Positions 1-14,610 of a DNA stretch of 64,000 bases are shown one piece after another; the stretch's first letter is position 1, and each line of letters begins with the position of its first letter. Location of the stretch: NCBI GenBank assembly GCA_964035545.1, contig CAXIUT010000183.1, positions 1,550,001 through 1,614,000 of the forward strand, given 5' to 3'. Below the pieces are notes generated by a model. It did not search any database. It was given only the letters and a program-made list of their open reading frames with translations, and was not told the DNA's origin. Made by a program: the position numbers and the translations under genes. Source of the stretch: Bugula neritina (lineage: Eukaryota > Bryozoa > Gymnolaemata > Cheilostomatida > Bugulidae).

Positions 1-1290
1 ACACATTGCAATATACTGTAACATACTGAAATATGCTGTAGCACACTGAAATACACTGCAACATCCTACAACATACTGAAATACACTGTAACATATTGAA
101 ATACACTGCAACACATTGAAATATACTGCAACATAACAAAATATATGGTAAACTACTGAAATAGACTTTAACACATTGAAAAATACTGCAACATACTGAA
201 ATATATTGTAACACACTGAATTATACTGCGACATACTGAAATACACTGTAACATACTGAAATATACTGCAACATACTGAAATACACTGCTACATACTGAA
301 ATATACTGCAACGTACTGCAACATACTCCAGCATACTGAAATACACTGTAACATACTGAAATACACTGCAACATACTACCACATATTGAAATACACTGCA
401 ACACATTGAAATGTACTGCAACATACCGAAATATATGGTAAACTACTAAAATATACTGTAACATATTGAAAAATACTGCAACATACTGAAATATACTGCG
501 ACACCTAGCAATATACTGTAACATACTGAAATATGCTCTAGCACACTGAAATACAATGCAACTTACTGAAATATACTGCAACATACTGAAATACACTGCA
601 ACATCCTACAATATGCTGAAATACACTGTAACATATTGAAATACACTGCAACAATTTGAAATATACTGCAACATACCGAAATATATGGTAAACTACTGCA
701 ACATACTACAACATATTGAAATACACTGCAACACATTGAAGTATACTGCAACATACCTAAATATACAGTAATATACTGAAATATACTGTAACACATTGAA
801 AAATACTGCAACATACTGAAATATACTGTAACACACCGAAATATACTGCACCATACTGAAATACACTGTAACATACTGAAATATACTGCAACATACTGAA
901 ATACACTGCTACATACTGAAATATGCTGCAACATACTGCAACATACTGAAATACACTGTAACATACTGAAATAAACTGCAACATACTACAACATATTGAA
1001 ATACACTGCAACACATTGAAATATACTGCAACATACCTAAATATACGGTAATATACTGAAATTCACTGTAACGCATTGCAACATACTGCAACATACTGAA
1101 ATTCACTGCGACACACTGAAATACGCTGCAAAATACTACAACATACTGGAATAAACTGTAACATATTGAAATACACTGCAACACATAGAAAAATACTGCA
1201 ACATACTGAAATATACTGTAACACACTGAAATATACTGCAACATACCGAAATACACTGTAACATACTGAAATATACTGCAACATACTGAA
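1..1290. repeat. Block duplicated at 6,378-7,667 (offset 6,377)
   Basis: The first 1.3 kb of the window matches 6,378-7,667 nearly base for base at a constant offset of 6,377 bp. Both start at ACACATTGCAATATACTG and share rare variants such as ACATACTCCAGCATACTG (near 325 and 6,702) and CAACAATTTG (near 650 and 7,027). The offset equals 638 ten-bp units minus three one-base losses lying between the copies (near 2,207, 3,748 and 5,000). The match ends near 1,290, where the first copy enters a local 190-bp duplication and the second continues with GCTACATACGG. Confidence 0.85.
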
Positions 1291-1400
1291 ATTCACTGCG
1301 ACACACTGAAATACGCTGCAAAATACTACAACATACTGAAATAAACTGTAACATATTGAAATACACTGCAACACATAGAAAAATACTGCTACATACTGAA
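1101..1400. repeat. Local 190-bp tandem duplication
   Basis: The stretch beginning ATTCACTGCGACACACTG at 1,101 recurs beginning at 1,291, an offset of 190 bp (19 half-units). The two runs agree over about 100 bp with one visible difference (ACTGGAATAAACTG in the first, ACTGAAATAAACTG in the second), then drift apart. The related block at 7,440-7,700 has only one copy, so this is a local expansion. Confidence 0.8.
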
Positions 1401-1951
1401 ATATACTGCAACATACTGCAAAATACTGCAACATACTGAAATACACTGTAACATATTGAAGTACACTGCAACACATTGAAATATACTGCAACATACCAAA
1501 ATATATGGTAAACAACTGAAATATACTTTAACACATTGAAAAATACTGCAACATACTGAAATATACTGCGACACTTTGCAATATACTGTAACATACCGAA
1601 ATATGCTCTAGCACACTGAAATACACTGCAACTCACTGAAATAAACTGCAACATACTGAAATACACTGTGACATCCTGAAATATACTGCAACATTCTGAA
1701 ATACACTGCTACATACTGAAATATACTGCAACATACTGCAACATACTGAAATACACTGCAACATACTACAACATACTGAAATACGCTGCAACACATTGAA
1801 ATATACTGCAACATACCTAAATATACGGTAATATACCGAAATATACTGTAACGCATTGAAAAATACTGCAACATACTGAAATACACTGCGACACACTGAA
1901 ATACGCTGCAAAATACTACAACATACTGAAATAAACTGTAACATATTGAAA

Positions 1952-3215
1952 TACACTGCAATACATTGAAAAATAATGCAATATACTGAAATATACTGTA
2001 ACACACTGAAATATACTGCAACATACTGAAATACACTGTAACATACTGAAATATACTGCAACGTACTGAAATACACTGCTACATACTGAAATATACTGTA
2101 GCATACTGCAACATACTGAAATACACTGTAACATACTGAGATACACTGTCGCATACTGCAACATATTGAACTACACTGCAACACATTGAAATATATTGCA
2201 ACTTATCGAATATATGGAAAACTACTGAAATATACTGTAACGCATGGAAAAAGACTGCAACATACTGAAATATATTGCGACACATTGCAATATACTGTAA
2301 TTTACTGAAAAATGCTGTAGCACACTGAAATATACTGCAATTCGCTGAAATATACTGCAACATTCTGAAATACACCGCAACATTCTACAACATACTAAAA
2401 TACACTGTAACATTTCGAAATACACTGCAACACATTGAATTATACTGCAACATAATGAAATATATGGTAAACTACTGAAATGTATTTTAACAAATTGAAA
2501 AATACTGCAACATACTGAAATATACTGTAACACACTGAAGTATACTGCAACATACTGAAATACACTGTAACATACTGAAATATACTGCAACATACTGAAA
2601 TACACTGCTACATACTGAAATATACTGCAACGTACTGCAACATACTGCAACATACTGAAATACACTGTAACATACTGAAATACACTGCAACATATTACCA
2701 CATATTGAAATACACTGCAACACATTGAAATGTACTGCAACATACCGAAATATATGGTAAACTACTAAAATATACTGTAACACATTGAAAAATACTGCAA
2801 CATACTGAAATATACTGCGACACCTAGCAATATACTGTAACATACTGAAATATGCTCTAGCACACTGAAATACAATGCAACTTACTGAAATATACTGCAA
2901 CATACTGAAATACACTGCAACATCCTACAATATGCTGAAATACACAGTAACATATTGAAATACACTGCAACACTTTGAAATATACTGCAACATACCGAAA
3001 TAAATGGTAAACTACTGCAACATACTACAACATACTGAAATACACTGCAACACATTGAAATATACTGTGACATACCTAAATATACGGTAAGATACTGAAA
3101 TATACTGTAACACATTGAAAAATACTGCAACATACTGAAATATACTGTAACACACCGAAATATACTGCAACATACTGAAATACACAGTAACATACTGAAA
3201 TACACTGCTACATAC
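1952..3215. repeat. 1.26-kb block, first copy (duplicate at 4,750-6,015)
   Basis: This block matches 4,750-6,015 at a constant offset of 2,798 bp. Shared rare markers include CAATACATTG followed by AAAAATAATGCAAT, the one-base-shortened CTTATCGAATATATGG, and GCATGGAAAAAGACTG. The offset is 280 half-units minus two one-base losses located between the copies. The left edge is where the second copy has GAAGTACACTG instead of GAAATACACTG. The right edge is near 3,215, where the downstream sequences diverge. Confidence 0.85.
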
Positions 3216-3381
3216 TGAAATACACTGCTACATACAGAAATATGCTGCAACATCCTGCAACATACTGAAATACACTGTAACATACTGAAATAAACTGCAA
3301 CATACTACAACATATTGAAATACACTGCAACACATTGAAATATACTGCAACATACCTAAATATACGGTAATATACTGAAAT

Positions 3382-4180
3382 TCACTGTAACGCATTGCAA
3401 AATACTGCAACATACTGAAATTCACTGCGACACACTGAAATACGCTGCAAAATACTACAACATACTGAAATAAACTGTAACATATTGAAATACACTGCAA
3501 CACATAGAAAAATACTGCAACATACTGAAATATACTGTAACACACTGAAATATACTGCAACATACTGAAATACACTGTAACATACTGAAATATACTGCAA
3601 CATACTGAAATACACTGCTACATACGGAAATATTCTGCAACATACTGCAACATACTGCAATACACTGTAACATACTGAAATACACTGCAACATACTACAA
3701 CATATTGAAATACACTGCAACACATTGAAATACACTGCAACTTACCGAATATATGGCAAACTACTGAAATATACTGTAACGCATTGAAAAATACTGCAAC
3801 ATACTGAAATATATTGCGACACATTGCAATATACTGTAACATACTGAAAAATGCTGTAGCACACTGAAATATACTGCAATTCACTGAAATATACTGCAAC
3901 ATACTGAAATACACCGCAACATCCTACAACATACTGAAATACACTGTAACATATTGAAATACACTGCAACACATTGAAATATACTGCAACATAACGAAAT
4001 ATATGGTAAACTACTGAAATAAATTTTAACACATTGAAAAACACTGCAACATACTGAAATATATTTTAACACATTGAAAAATACTGCAACATACTGAAGT
4101 ATACTGTAACACACTGAAGTACACTGCAACTCACTGAAATATACTGCAATATACAGAAATACACTGCAACATCCTACAAA
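3382..4180. repeat. 0.8-kb block duplicated at 7,440-8,280 (offset 4,058)
   Basis: Variant order from the ATTCACTGTAACGCATTG motif onward matches 7,440-8,280 at offset 4,058. Shared markers include GCTACATACGGAAATATTC and the one-base-shortened CTTACCGAATATATGG. The second copy gains 40 bp near 8,181-8,220, after which the offset is 4,098. The same block type recurs in every 3,077-bp unit downstream. Confidence 0.8.
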
Positions 4181-4204
4181 ATGCTGAAATACACTGTAAC
4201 ATAC

Positions 4205-4745
4205 TGAAATACACTGCAACACACTGAAATACACCGCAAAATACTACAACATACTGAAATACACTGTAAGATATTGAAATCCACTGCAACACATTGAAAT
4301 ATACTGCAACATACCGAAATATATGGTAAACTAATGAAATATACTGTAACACATTGAAAAATACCGCAACATACTGAAATATACTGCGACACATTGCAAT
4401 ATACTGTAACATATTGAAATATGCTGTAGCACACTGAAATACACTGCAACATCCTACAACATACTGAAATACACTGTAACATATTGAAATACACTGCAAG
4501 AAATTGAAATAGACTGCAACATAACAAAATATATGGTAAACTACTGAAATAGACTTTAACACATTGAAAAATACTGCAACATACAGAAATATACTGTAAC
4601 ACGCTGAAATATACTGCAACATACTGAAATACACTGTAACATTCTGAAATATACTGCAACATACTGAAATACACTGCTACATACTGAAATATACTGCAAC
4701 ATACTGCAAAATACTGCAACATACTGAAATACACTGTAACATATT
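4205..4745. repeat. 0.54-kb block duplicated at 8,562-9,102 (offset 4,357)
   Basis: The order ACACCGCAAAATACTAC, TTGAAATCCACTG, GCAAGAAATTGAAATAGACTG and GCATACTGCAAAATACTG matches 8,562-9,102 at offset 4,357. After this point the first copy continues into the block starting 4,750, whereas the second continues to the 7-bp insertion at 9,123. The two copies therefore recombined with different partners on the right. Confidence 0.75.
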
Positions 4746-4749
4746 GAAG

Positions 4750-6015
4750 TACACTGCAATACATTGAAAAATAATGCAATATACTGAAATATACTGTAAC
4801 ACACTGAAATATACTGCAACATACTGAAATACACTGTAACATACTGAAATATACTGCAACGTACTGAAATACACTGCTACATACTGAAATATACTGTAGC
4901 ATACTGCAACATACTGAAATACACTGTAACATACTGAGATACACTGTCGCATACTGCAACATATTGAACTACACTGCAACACATTGAAATATATTGCAAC
5001 TTATCGAATATATGGAAAACTACTGAAATATACTGTAACGCATGGAAAAAGACTGCAACATACTGAAATATATTGCGACACATTGCAATATACTGTAATT
5101 TACTGAAAAATGCTGTAGCACACTGAAATATACTGCAATTCGCTGAAATATACTGCAACATTCTGAAATACACCGCAACATCCTACAACATACTAAAATA
5201 CACTGTAACATTTCGAAATACACTGCAACACATTGAATTATACTGCAACACAACGAAATATATGGTAAACTACTGAAATGTATTTTAACAAATTGAAAAA
5301 TACTGCAACATACTGAAATATACTGTAACACACTGAAGTATACTGCAACATACTGAAATACACTGTAACATACTGAAATATACTGCAACATACTGAAATA
5401 CACTGCTACATACTGAAATATACTGCAACGTACTGCAACATACTGCAACATACTGAAATACACTGTAACATACTGAAATACACTGCAACATATTACCACA
5501 TATTGAAATACACTGCAACACATTGAAATGTACTGCAACATACCGAAATATATGGTAAACTACTAAAATATACTGTAACACATTGAAAAATACTGCAACA
5601 TACTGAAATATACTGCGACACCTAGCAATATACTGTAACATACTGAAATATGCTCTAGCACACTGAAATACAATGCAACTTACTGAAATATACTGCAACA
5701 TACTGAAATACACTGCAACATCCTACAATATGCTGAAATACACAGTAACATATTGAAATACACTGCAACACTTTGAAATATACTGCAACATACCGAAATA
5801 AATGGTAAACTACTGCAACATACTACAACATACTGAAATACACTGCAACACATTGAAATATACTGTGACATACCTAAATATACGGTAAGATACTGAAATA
5901 TACTGTAACACATTGAAAAATACTGCAACATACTGAAATATACTGTAACACACCGAAATATACTGCAACATACTGAAATACACAGTAACATACTGAAATA
6001 CACTGCTACATACTG
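4750..6015. repeat. 1.26-kb block, second copy (duplicate of 1,952-3,215)
   Basis: Second copy of the block described at 1,952-3,215, offset 2,798 bp. The two copies are not adjacent; about 1.5 kb of other array variants lies between them. Variants here (CTTATCGAATATATGG, TTTCGAAATAC, ATTACCACATATTG) reappear in the large units further right, so this block looks like an ancestor of, or a relative exchanged with, those units. Confidence 0.85.
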
Positions 6016-6591
6016 AAATATACTGCAACATGCTGCAACATACTGAAATACGCTGTAACATACTGAAATACACTGCAACATACTACAACATATTGAAATA
6101 CACTGCAACACATTGAAATGTACTGCAACATACCGAAATATACGGTAACATACTGAAATATACTGTAACACATTGAAAAATACTGCAACATACTGAAATA
6201 CACTGCAACACACTGAAATATACCGCAAAATACTACAACATACTGAAATACACTGTAACATATTGAAATACACTGCAACACATTGAAATAAACTGCAACA
6301 TACCGAAATATATGGTAAACTAATGAAATATACTGTAACACATTGAAAAATACCGCAACATACTGAAATATACTGCGACACATTGCAATATACTGTAACA
6401 TACTGAAATATGCTGTAGCACACTGAAATACACTGCAACATCCTACAACATACTGAAATACACTGTAACATATTGAAATACACTGCAACACATTGAAATA
6501 TACTGCAACATAACAAAATATATGGTAAACTACTGAAATAGACTTTAACACATTGAAAAATACTGCAACATACTGAAATATACTGTAACAC
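5680..6591 (-). other. Minus-strand open frame (303 codons), repeat artefact
   Basis: Second-longest open frame, with the same 10-residue cyclic peptide. Other minus-strand frames overlap it in different registers with the same composition (Cys, Val, Tyr, Phe, Gln, Ser rich). It crosses the boundary of the 2,798-bp duplicate block near 6,015 without respecting it, as expected for a chance frame in a stop-poor repeat. Confidence 0.92.
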
Positions 6592-8180
6592 ACTGAATTA
6601 TACTGCGACATACTGAAATACACTGTAACATACTGAAATATACTGCAACATACTGAAATACACTGCTACATACTGAAATATACTGCAACGTACTGCAACA
6701 TACTCCAGCATACTGAAATACACTGTAACATACTGAAATACACTGCAACATACTACCACATATTGAAATACACTGCAACACATTGAAATGTACTGCAACA
6801 TACCGAAATATATGGTAAACTACTAAAATATACTGTAACATATTGAAAAATACTGCAACATACTGAAATATACTGAGACACCTAGCAATATACTGTAACA
6901 TACTGAAATATGCTCTAGCACACTGAAATACAATGCAACTTACTGAAATATACTGCAACATACTGAAATACACTGCAACATCTTACAATATGCTGAAATA
7001 CACTGTAACATATTGAAATACACTGCAACAATTTGAAATATACTGCAACATACCGAAATATATGGTAAACTACTGCAACATACTACAACATATTGAAATA
7101 CACTGCAACACATTGAAGTATACTGCAACATACCTAAATATACGGTAATATACTGAAATATACTGTAACACATTGAAAAATACTGCAACATACTGAAATA
7201 TACTGTAACACACCGAAATATACTGCACCATACTGAAATACACTGTAACATACTGAAATATACTGCAACATACTGAAATACACTGCTACATACTGAAATA
7301 TGCTGCAACATACTGCAACATACTGAAATACACTGTAACATACTGAAATAAACTGCAACACAATATAACATATTGAAATACACTGCAACACATTGAAATA
7401 TACTGCAACATACCTAAATATACGGTAATATACTGAAATTCACTGTAACGCATTGCAACATACTGCAACATACTGAAATTCACTGCGACACACTGAAATA
7501 CGCTGCAAAATACTACAACATACTGAAATAAACTGTAACATATTGAAATACACTGCAACACATAGAAAAATACTGCAACATACTGAAATATACTGCAACA
7601 CACTGAAATATACTGCAACATACTGAAATACACTGTAACATACTGAAATATACTGCAACATACTGAAATACACTGCTACATACGGAAATATTCTGCAACA
7701 TACTGCAACATACTGCAATACACTGTAACATACTGAAATACACTGCAACATACTACAACATATTGAAATACACTGCAACACATTGAAATACACTGCAACT
7801 TACCGAATATATGGTAAACTACTGAAATATACTGTAACGCATTGAAAAATACTGCAACATACTGAAATATATTGCGACACATTGCAATATACTGTAACAT
7901 ACTGAAAAATGCTGTAGCACACTGAAATATACTGCAATTCACTGAAATATACTGCAACATACTGAAATACACCGCAACATCCTACAACATACTGAAATAC
8001 ACTGTAACATATTGAAATACACTGCAACACATTGAAATATACTGCAACATAACGAAATATATGGTAAACTACTGAAATAAATTTTAACACACTGAAAAAT
8101 ACTGCAACATACTGCAATATATTTTAACACATTGAAAAATACTGCAACATACTGAAGTATACTGTAACACACTGAAGTAT

Positions 8181-8220
8181 ACTGTAACATACTGAAATAT
8201 ACTGTAACACACTGAAGTAC
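8181..8220. repeat. 40-bp (two-monomer) local expansion
   Basis: Compared with 4,101-4,130, the copy here carries an additional 40 bp, so the motif ACACTGAAGTA appears twice, separated by a run with AACATACTGAAATATACTG. The gain is exactly four half-units and leaves the 10-bp register intact. Confidence 0.75.
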
Positions 8221-9122
8221 ACTGCAACTCACTGAAATATACTGCAATATACAGAAATACAAGGCAACATTCTACAAACTACTGAAATATACTGTAACAC
8301 ATTGAAATATACTGCAACATACTGAAATACACTGTAACATACTGAAATATACTGCATCATACTGAAATACACTGCTACATACTGAAATATACTGCAACAT
8401 ACTGCAAGATACTGAAATACACTGTAACATACTGAAATAAACTGCAACATACTACAACATATTGAAATACACTGCAACACATTGAAATATACTGCTACAT
8501 ACCTAAATATACGGTAATATACTGAAATATACTGTAACACATTGAAAAAACTGCAACATACTGAAATACACTGCAACACACTGAAATACACCGCAAAATA
8601 CTACAACATACTGAAATACACTGTAACATATTGAAATCCACTGCAACACATTGAAATATACTGCAACATACCGAAATATATGGTAAACTAATGAAATATA
8701 CTGTAACACATTGAAAAATACCGCAACATACTGAAATATACTGCGACACATTGCAATATACTGTAACATATTGAAATATGCTGTAGCACACTGAAATACA
8801 CTGCAACATCCTACAACATACTGAAATACACTGTAACATATTGAAATACACTGCAAGAAATTGAAATAGACTGCAACATAACAAAATATATGGTAAACTA
8901 CTGAAATAGACTTTAACACATTGAAAAATACTGCAACATACAGAAATATATTGTAACACGCTGAAATATACTGCAACATACTGAAATACACTGTAACATT
9001 CTGAAATATACTGCAACATACTGAAATACACTGCTACATACTGAAATATACTGCAACATACTGCAAAATACTGCAACATACTGAAATACACTGTAACATA
9101 TTGAAGTACACTGCAACACATT

Positions 9123-9137
9123 GAAATAATAATTATA
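9123..9137. other. 7-bp insertion variant, copy 1 (ATAATTAT palindrome)
   Basis: In place of GAAATATACTG the array reads GAAATAATAATTATACTG. The extra 7 bp create the 8-bp perfect palindrome ATAATTAT (9,129-9,136). It is the only length gain in the window that is not a multiple of 10, and it advances the ACTG register by 7. A close paralogue without the insertion exists in the same sequence context (for example near 1,480 and 23,390). Confidence 0.95.
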
Positions 9138-10137
9138 CTGCAACATACCAAAATATATGGTAAACAACTGAAATATACTTTAACACATTGAAAAATACTG
9201 CAACATACTGAAATATACTGCGACACTTTGCAATATACTGTAACATACCGAAATATGCTCTAGCACACTGAAATACACTGCAACTCACTGAAATATACTG
9301 CAACATACTGAAATACACTGTAACATACTGAGATACACTGTCGCATACTGCAACATATTGAACTACACTGCAACACATTGAAATATATTGCAACTTATCC
9401 AATATATGGAAAACTACTGAAATATACTGTAACGCATTGAAAAAGACTGCAACATACTGAAATATATTGCGACACATTGCAATATACTGTAATTTACTGA
9501 AAAATGCTGTAGCACACTGAAATATACTGCAATTCGCTGAAATATACTGCAACATTCTGAAATACACCGTAACATCCTACAACATACTAAAATAGACTGT
9601 AACATTTCGAAATACACTGCAACACATTCAATTATACTGCAACATAACGAAATATATGGTAAACTACTGAAATGTATTTTAACAAATTGAAAAATACTGC
9701 AACATACTGAAATATACTGTAACACACTGAAGTATACTGCAACATACTGAAATACACTGTAACATACTGAAATATACTGCAACATACTGAAATACACTGC
9801 TACATACTGAAATATACTGCAACGTACTGCAACATACTGCAACATACTGAAATACACTGTAACATACTGAAATACACTGCAACATATTACCACATATTGA
9901 AATACACTGCAACACATTGAAATGTACTGCAACATACCGAAATATATGGTAAACTACTAAAATATACTGTAACACATTGAAAAATACTGCAACATACTGA
10001 AATATACTGCGACACCTAGCAATATACTGTAACATACTGAAATATGCTCTAGCACACTGAAATACAATGCAACTTACTGAAACATACTGCAACATACTGA
10101 AATACACTGCAACATCCTACAATATGCTGAAATACAC

Positions 10138-13100
10138 AGTAACATATTGAAATACACTGCAACACATTGAAATATACTGTGACATACCTAAATATACGGT
10201 AAGATACTGAAATATACTGTAACACATTGAAAAATACTGCAACATACTGAAATATACTGTAACACACCGAAATATACTGCAACATACTGAAATACACAGT
10301 AACATACTGAAATACACTGCTACATACTGAAATATACTGCAACATACTGCAACATACTGAAATACACAGTAACATACTGAAATACACTGCAACATACTAC
10401 AACATATTGAAATACACTGCAACACATTGAAATGTACTGCAACATACCGAAATATACGGTAATATACTGAAATATACTGTACCACATTGAAAAATACTGC
10501 AACATACTGAAATACACTGCAACACACTGAAACACACCGCAAAAAACTACAACATACTGAAATACACTGTAACATATTAAAACATACTGCAACATACTGA
10601 AATACACTGCAACACACTGAAATATACCGCAAAATACTACAACATACTGAAATACACTGTAACATATTGAAATACACTGCAACACATTGAAATATACTGC
10701 AACATACCGAAATATATGGTAAACTAATGAAATATACTGTAACACATTGAGAAATACCGCAACATACTGAAAGATACTGCGACACATTGCAATATACTGT
10801 AACATACTGAAATATGATGTAGCACACTGAAATACACTGCAACATCCTACAACATACTGAAATACACTGTAACATATTGAAATACTTTGCAACACATTGA
10901 AATATACTGCAACATAACAAAATATATGGTAAACTACTGAAATAGACTTTAACACATTGAAAAAGACTGCAACATACTGAAATATACTGCGACACCTAGC
11001 AATATACTGTAACATACTGAAATATGCTCTAGCACACTGAAATACAATGCAACTCACTGAAATATACTGCAACATACTGAAATACACTGCAACATCCTAC
11101 AACATGCTGAAATACACTGTAACATATTGAAATACACTGCAACACTTTGAAACATACTGCAACATACCGAAATATATGGTAAACTACTGCAACATACTAC
11201 AACATATTGAAATACACTGCAACACATTGAAATATACTGCAACATACCTAAATATACGGTAATATACTGAAATTCACTGTAACGCATTGCAAAATACTGC
11301 AACATACTGAAATTCACGGTGACACACTGAAATACGCTGCAAAATACTGCAACATACTGAAATACATTGTAACATACTGAAATATACTGCAACATACTGA
11401 AATACACTGCTACATACGGAAATATTCTGCAACATACTGCAACATACTGCAATACACTGTAACATACTGAAATACACTGCAACATACTACAACATATTGA
11501 AATACACTGCAACACATTGAAATACACTGCAACTTACCGAATATATGGTAAACTACTGAAATATACTGTAACGCATTGAAAAATACTGCAACATACTGAA
11601 ATATATTGCGACACATTGCAATATACTGTAACATACTGAAAAATGCTGTAGCACACTGAAATATACTGCAATTCACTGAAATATACTGCAACATACTGAA
11701 ATACACCGCAACATCCTACAACATACTGAAATACACTGTAACATATTGAAATACACTGCAACACATTGAAATATACTGCAACATAACGAAACATATGGTA
11801 AACTATTGAAATAAATTTTAACACATTGAAAAATACTGCAACATACTGAAATATATTATAACACATTGAAAAATACTGCAACATACTGAAGTATACTGTA
11901 ACACACTGAAGTACACTGCAACTCACTGAAATATACTGCAATATACAGAAATACACTGCAACATCCTACAAAATGCTGAAATACACTGTAACATATTGAA
12001 ATACACTGCAACACATTGAAATATACTGCAACATACCCAAATATATGGTAAACTACTGAAATATACTGTAACACATTGACAAATACTGCAACATACTGAA
12101 ATATACTGCAACATACCTAAATATACGGTAATATACTGAAATATACTGTAACACACCGAAATATACTGCAACATACTGAAATACACTGTAACATACTGAA
12201 ATATACTGCAACATACTGAATTACACTGCTACATACTGAAATATACTGCAACATACTGCAACATACTGAAATACACTGTAACATACTGAAATAAACTGCA
12301 ACATACTACAACATATTGAAATACACTGCAACACATTGAAGTATACTGCAACATACCTAAATATACGGTAATATACTGAAATATACTGTAACACATTGAA
12401 AAAACTGCAACATACTGAAATACACTGTAACATACTGAAATATACTGCAACATACTGAATTACACTGCTACATACTGAAATATACTGCAACATACTGCAA
12501 CATACTGAAATACACTGTAACATACTGAAATAAACTGCAACATACTACAACATATTGAAATACACTGCAACACATTGAAGTATACTGCAACATACCTAAA
12601 TATACTGCAACATACTGAAATACACTGTAACATACTGAGATACACTGTCGCATACTGCAACATATTGAACTACACTGCAACACTTTGAAATATATTGCAA
12701 CTTATCCAATATATGGAAAACTACTGAAATATACTGTAACGCATTGAAAAAGACTGCAACATACTGAAATATATTGCGACACATTGCAATATACTGTAAT
12801 TTACTGAAAAATGCTGTAGCACACTGAAATATACTGCAATTCGCTGAAATATACTGCAACATTCTGAAATACACCGTAACATCCTACAACATACTAAAAT
12901 AGACTGTAACATTTCGAAATACACTGCAACACATTCAATTATACTGCAACATAACGAAGTATATGGTAAACTACTGAAATGTATTTTAACAAATTGAAAA
13001 ATACTGCAACATACTGAAATATACTGTAGCACACTAAAGTATACTGCAACATACTGAAATACACTGTAACATACTGAAATATACTGCAACATACTGAAAT

Positions 13101-13214
13101 ACACTGCTACATACTGAAATATACTGCAACGTACTGCAACATACTGCAACATACTGAAATACACTGTAACATACTGAAATACACTGCAACATATTACCAC
13201 ATATTGAAATACAC
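10138..13214. repeat. Higher-order repeat H1 (3,077 bp)
   Basis: First of three tandem HOR copies. Ordered variants at 10,138-13,214 recur at +3,077. The length is 308 half-units minus three one-base losses, which I can point to near 11,540 (CTTACCGAATATATGG), 12,400 (TTGAAAAAACTG) and 12,708 (CTTATCCAATATATGG). GGTAA-type landmarks inside lie at about 10,198, 10,458, 10,718, 10,928, 11,178, 11,258, 11,547, 11,797, 12,047, 12,127, 12,367, 12,715 and 12,965, so many spacings are 240-260 bp. Relative to the related block at 3,382, the unit lacks 100 bp near 11,348. The unit start is set by the recombination junction seen at 13,214/13,215. Confidence 0.93.
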
Positions 13215-13220
13215 AGTAAC
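13201..13220. other. HOR recombination junction J1 (230 bp absent)
   Basis: ATATTGAAATACAC is joined directly to AGTAAC. In the intact arrangement at 9,894-10,143 these are separated by 230 bp (9,908-10,137). The join sits inside a shared GAAATACAC and leaves the 10-bp register unchanged. It marks where H1 ends and H2 begins. Confidence 0.92.
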
Positions 13221-14610
13221 ATATTGAAATACACTGCAACACATTGAAATATACTGTGACATACCTAAATATACGGTAAGATACTGAAATATACTGTAAC
13301 ACATTGAAAAATACTGCAACATACTGAAATATACTGTAACACACCGAAATATACTGCAACATACTGAAATACACAGTAACATACTGAAATACACTGCTAC
13401 ATACTGAAATATACTGCAACATACTGCAACATACTGAAATACACAGTAACATACTGAAATACACTGCAACATACTACAACATATTGAAATACACTGCAAC
13501 ACATTGAAATGTACTGCAACATACCGAAATATACGGTAATATACTGAAATATACTGTACCACATTGAAAAATACTGCAACATACTGAAATACACTGCAAC
13601 ACACTGAAACACACCGCAAAAAACTACAACATACTGAAATACACTGTAACATATTAAAACATACTGCAACATACTGAAATACACTGCAACACACTGAAAT
13701 ATACCGCAAAATACTACAACATACTGAAATACACTGTAACATATTGAAATACACTGCAACACATTGAAATATACTGCAACATACCGAAATATATGGTAAA
13801 CTAATGAAATATACTGTAACACATTGAGAAATACCGCAACATACTGAAAGATACTGCGACACATTGCAATATACTGTAACATACTGAAATATGATGTAGC
13901 ACACTGAAATACACTGCAACATCCTACAACATACTGAAATACACTGTAACATATTGAAATACTTTGCAACACATTGAAATATACTGCAACATAACAAAAT
14001 ATATGGTAAACTACTGAAATAGACTTTAACACATTGAAAAAGACTGCAACATACTGAAATATACTGCGACACCTAGCAATATACTGTAACATACTGAAAT
14101 ATGCTCTAGCACACTGAAATACAATGCAACTCACTGAAATATACTGCAACATACTGAAATACACTGCAACATCCTACAACATGCTGAAATACACTGTAAC
14201 ATATTGAAATACACTGCAACACTTTGAAACATACTGCAACATACCGAAATATATGATAAACTACTGCAACATACTACAACATATTGAAATACACTGCAAC
14301 ACATTGAAATATACTGCAACATACCTAAATATACGGTAATATACTGAAATTCACTGTAACGCATTGCAAAATACTGCAACATACTGAAATTCACGGTGAC
14401 ACACTGAAATACGCTGCAAAATACTGCAACATACTGAAATACACTGTAACATACTGAAATATACTGCAACATACTGAAATACACTGCTACATACGGAAAT
14501 ATTCTGCAACATACTGCAACATACTGCAATACACTGTAACATACTGAAATACACTGCAACATACTACAACATATTGAAATACACTGCAACACATTGAAAT
14601 ACACTGCAAC

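Noticed and set aside
141-160. TATA-box promoters in AAATATATGG motifs
   Set aside because: The motif recurs throughout the array as a monomer variant, with no associated gene or other promoter element.
2400-2425. CENP-B box-like site in ACATTTCGAAATACACTG (also in other copies)
   Set aside because: Only the TTCG and the spaced A fit the consensus. The essential CGGG part is CTGC here, so it is not a credible binding site.
9123-9137. Transposon target site or remnant at the 7-bp insertion
   Set aside because: Only 7 bp are added, with no terminal repeats and no clear target-site duplication. A simple replication or repair insertion is enough.
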